Below are positions 62,996 to 64,000 of a stretch of 64,000 nt of DNA, in pieces. Within the stretch, counting starts at the first letter, position 1; the number at the start of each line of letters is the position of its first letter. The notes beneath the pieces were generated by a model. It saw only the letters and a program-made list of their open reading frames with translations, searched no databases and was not told the origin of the DNA. Source of the stretch: Acidaminococcus fermentans DSM 20731 (GTDB taxonomy: Bacteria; Bacillota; Negativicutes; Acidaminococcales; Acidaminococcaceae); the NCBI RefSeq assembly GCF_000025305.1, contig NC_013740.1, positions 558,001 to 622,000 of the forward strand, given 5' to 3'. The translations under genes were made by a program, and so were the position numbers.

Positions 62996-63622
62996 ATGAA
63001 ACTGAAGAAATTTTTTGCTATCATCTGCATGGCCGTAAGCCTGCTGGGCGTGACCGCCTGTGGCAGCCAGGCCAGCAATACCACGGGTGGCGGCACCCAG
63101 ACCGCCGCTGGGGAAAAGGCACCGGCCAAAGCCAGGAAGGTACTGGTGGTGTACTATACCAACAGCCACCGGACGGAACAGGTAGCCAAGGACATCGCCA
63201 AGAAGACCGGCGGCGACCTGTACCTGCTGGACCCCCAGCAGCCCTACACGGAAGCGGACCTGGACTACAACAACAAGAGCGCCCGTGTGTATAAAGAACA
63301 CGAGGATCCCAAACTGCAGGATGTGGCTCTGAAGAATGCCAAACCGGCCAACTGGAAAGACTACGATACCGTATTCGTGGGCTACCCCATCTGGTGGGGC
63401 ATAGCAGCCTGGCCTCTGAACCAGTTCGTGAAGAGCAACGATTTCACCGGCAAGACGGTAATCCCCTTCAGCACTTCCGCCAGCAGCGGTATGGGCGGCA
63501 GCGTGGGTAAGCTGAAGGCCATGGCCGGCGGCAAAGGCAACTGGCTGAGCGGCATGGGCTTCACCGGCGGTATCGACGACAGCAAGGTGAACAGCTGGGT
63601 CGACAGCCTGGGACTGAAATAA
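62996..63622 (+). CDS. Flavodoxin-domain lipoprotein
   Basis: 208 residues. A lipoprotein signal ends in LLGVTAC with C22 as the lipid-anchored cysteine, then a 25-residue Gly/Thr/Ala linker, then a flavodoxin fold: VLVVYYTNSHRTEQVA for FMN phosphate, VGYPIWWGIAAWPLNQF for the isoalloxazine loop, and PFSTSASSGMGGS. It would sit at the membrane outer face, unlike ordinary cytosolic flavodoxins, and could carry electrons to extracytoplasmic enzymes or reduce quinones. Second gene after the cupin in the regulon. Confidence 0.88.
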   Translation: MKLKKFFAIICMAVSLLGVTACGSQASNTTGGGTQTAAGEKAPAKARKVLVVYYTNSHRTEQVAKDIAKKTGGDLYLLDPQQPYTEADLDYNNKSARVYKEHEDPKLQDVALKNAKPANWKDYDTVFVGYPIWWGIAAWPLNQFVKSNDFTGKTVIPFSTSASSGMGGSVGKLKAMAGGKGNWLSGMGFTGGIDDSKVNSWVDSLGLK

Positions 63623-63646
63623 GGGAGAGCCGCATTGCGGTTCTCA

Positions 63647-63681
63647 GTCTCTAGTCAATGGTCTCTAGTCTCTAGCCGATG
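63647..63681 (+). repeat. Heptamer element, copy 9
   Basis: GTCTCTA, GTCAATG, GTCTCTA, GTCTCTA, cap GCCGATG then GAGAAAATTT. Four units plus cap in phase. Confidence 0.72.
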
Positions 63682-63708
63682 GAGAAAATTTAAATAATAA
63701 AATCAGAA

Positions 63709-63737
63709 GAACCCGTCCGCTAAGGGCGGGTTCTTTC
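63709..63737. terminator. Terminator-like hairpin inside the composite repeat
   Basis: GAACCCGTCC (63709-63718), GCTAA, GGGCGGGTTC (63724-63733), TTTCC. Flanked by inward-facing heptamer copies 9 and 10, as at 19216-19358. Confidence 0.7.
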
Positions 63738-63758
63738 CATAAGCTCGAGACTCGTGAC
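63738..63758 (-). repeat. Heptamer element, copy 10
   Basis: Minus strand: GTCACGA, GTCTCGA, cap GCTTATG then GAAAGAACCC. Same cap as copy 4. Confidence 0.68.
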
Positions 63759-63764
63759 TTATCC

Positions 63765-63831
63765 ATACATTTTTCGTATCATGCATAAGAATCAATAAGC
63801 ATTTCATATTACTGCGAATTTCTGGTATGCT
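63765..63831 (+). promoter_or_regulatory. LysR-type promoter, terminal flavodoxin gene
   Basis: ATAC-N7-GTAT (63765-63779), AATAAGCATT (63794-63803), TGG-extended TATGCT (63826-63831). Spacing 29 and 61 bp. Confidence 0.8.
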
Positions 63832-63863
63832 GAAGACAACGGATACAGGAGGGAAAATAAATT

Positions 63864-64000
63864 ATGAAGAAACTGCTGATTGTCTATTATTCCTGGTCCA
63901 ACGGGAATACCAAAAAGATCGCGGAGGAGCTGCAGAAGGTTACCGGCGGCGACCTGGCCCGGATCGATACGAAGACCGCCTATAAAGAACAGGACTACCA
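63864..64000 (+). CDS. Flavodoxin, N-terminal part (cut by window end)
   Basis: The first 45 codons of a gene that runs off the window. KKLLIVYYSWSNGNTKKIAEEL is the FMN-phosphate loop of a flavodoxin; there is no signal peptide, so this one is cytosolic, unlike the lipoprotein upstream. CAGGAGGG lies 12 nt before ATG. It has its own copy of the LysR-type promoter. It is a possible electron partner of pyruvate:flavodoxin oxidoreductase, but the family has many roles. Confidence 0.85.
   Translation, partial: MKKLLIVYYSWSNGNTKKIAEELQKVTGGDLARIDTKTAYKEQDY

Overview
The window looks like a chromosomal segment of a GC-rich, anaerobic, diderm Firmicute. Acidaminococcus or a close relative in the Negativicutes is my best guess. 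The reasons are inference: Firmicutes-style gene order (tig-clpP-clpX-lon-engB, rplM-rpsI, uvrB-uvrA-uvrC), strong AGGAGG ribosome sites, pyruvate:flavodoxin oxidoreductase, rubredoxin and flavodoxins, together with lipopolysaccharide-type glycosyltransferases and a secretin, which imply an outer membrane.

Layout. 1-2985: end of a YifB/ComM gene, then a type IV pilus operon whose first gene fuses prepilin peptidase, PilM-like and PilN-like parts, followed by a PilO-like gene. 3-12 kb: two aminotransferases, a TGS-domain nucleoside kinase, a DEAD-box helicase, gltX, a ROK kinase, rplM-rpsI. 12-17.4 kb: thiC (minus strand, TPP riboswitch) divergent from nifJ. 17.6-20.1 kb: Na/Pi symporter, LOG-family protein, tRNA-Gly. 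20.3-31 kb: an envelope glycan region with an AT-rich core at 22-25.3 kb (O-antigen ligase, GT2, GT8), an AlbA_2-type regulator with a dense operator array, a sulfatase-fold phosphotransferase, and UDP-glucose dehydrogenase plus a sugar-nucleotide epimerase. 31-40 kb: nitrilase, alanine/sodium symporter and the protein quality-control run. 40-44.5 kb: NUDIX hydrolase and a second pilus locus (secretin, PilP-like, divergent PilB-like ATPase), then a UPF0126 membrane protein. 44.5-53.8 kb: YajQ, DUF4127, uvrBAC, rubredoxin.

53.9-64 kb is a redox/electrophile-stress island: two LysR regulators, a secreted alpha/beta hydrolase, YqhD-like alcohol dehydrogenase, metallo-beta-lactamase-fold protein, two aldo-keto reductases, a broken MATE/hydrolase chimera, a cupin and two flavodoxins (one a lipoprotein). 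Five of its promoters share one layout: an ATAC-N7-GTAT dyad (T-N11-A LysR box), a second ATAAGCATT-type half 30 bp on, and an extended -10 exactly 61 bp from the dyad start. This reads as a LysR regulon.

The most unusual genome-wide signal is an intergenic element found at least ten times here: 2 to 4 tandem heptamers of form GTCNNNN in exact 7-nt phase, closed by a cap near GCCGATGGAAA and usually abutting a terminator hairpin. I cannot match it to a named repeat family.
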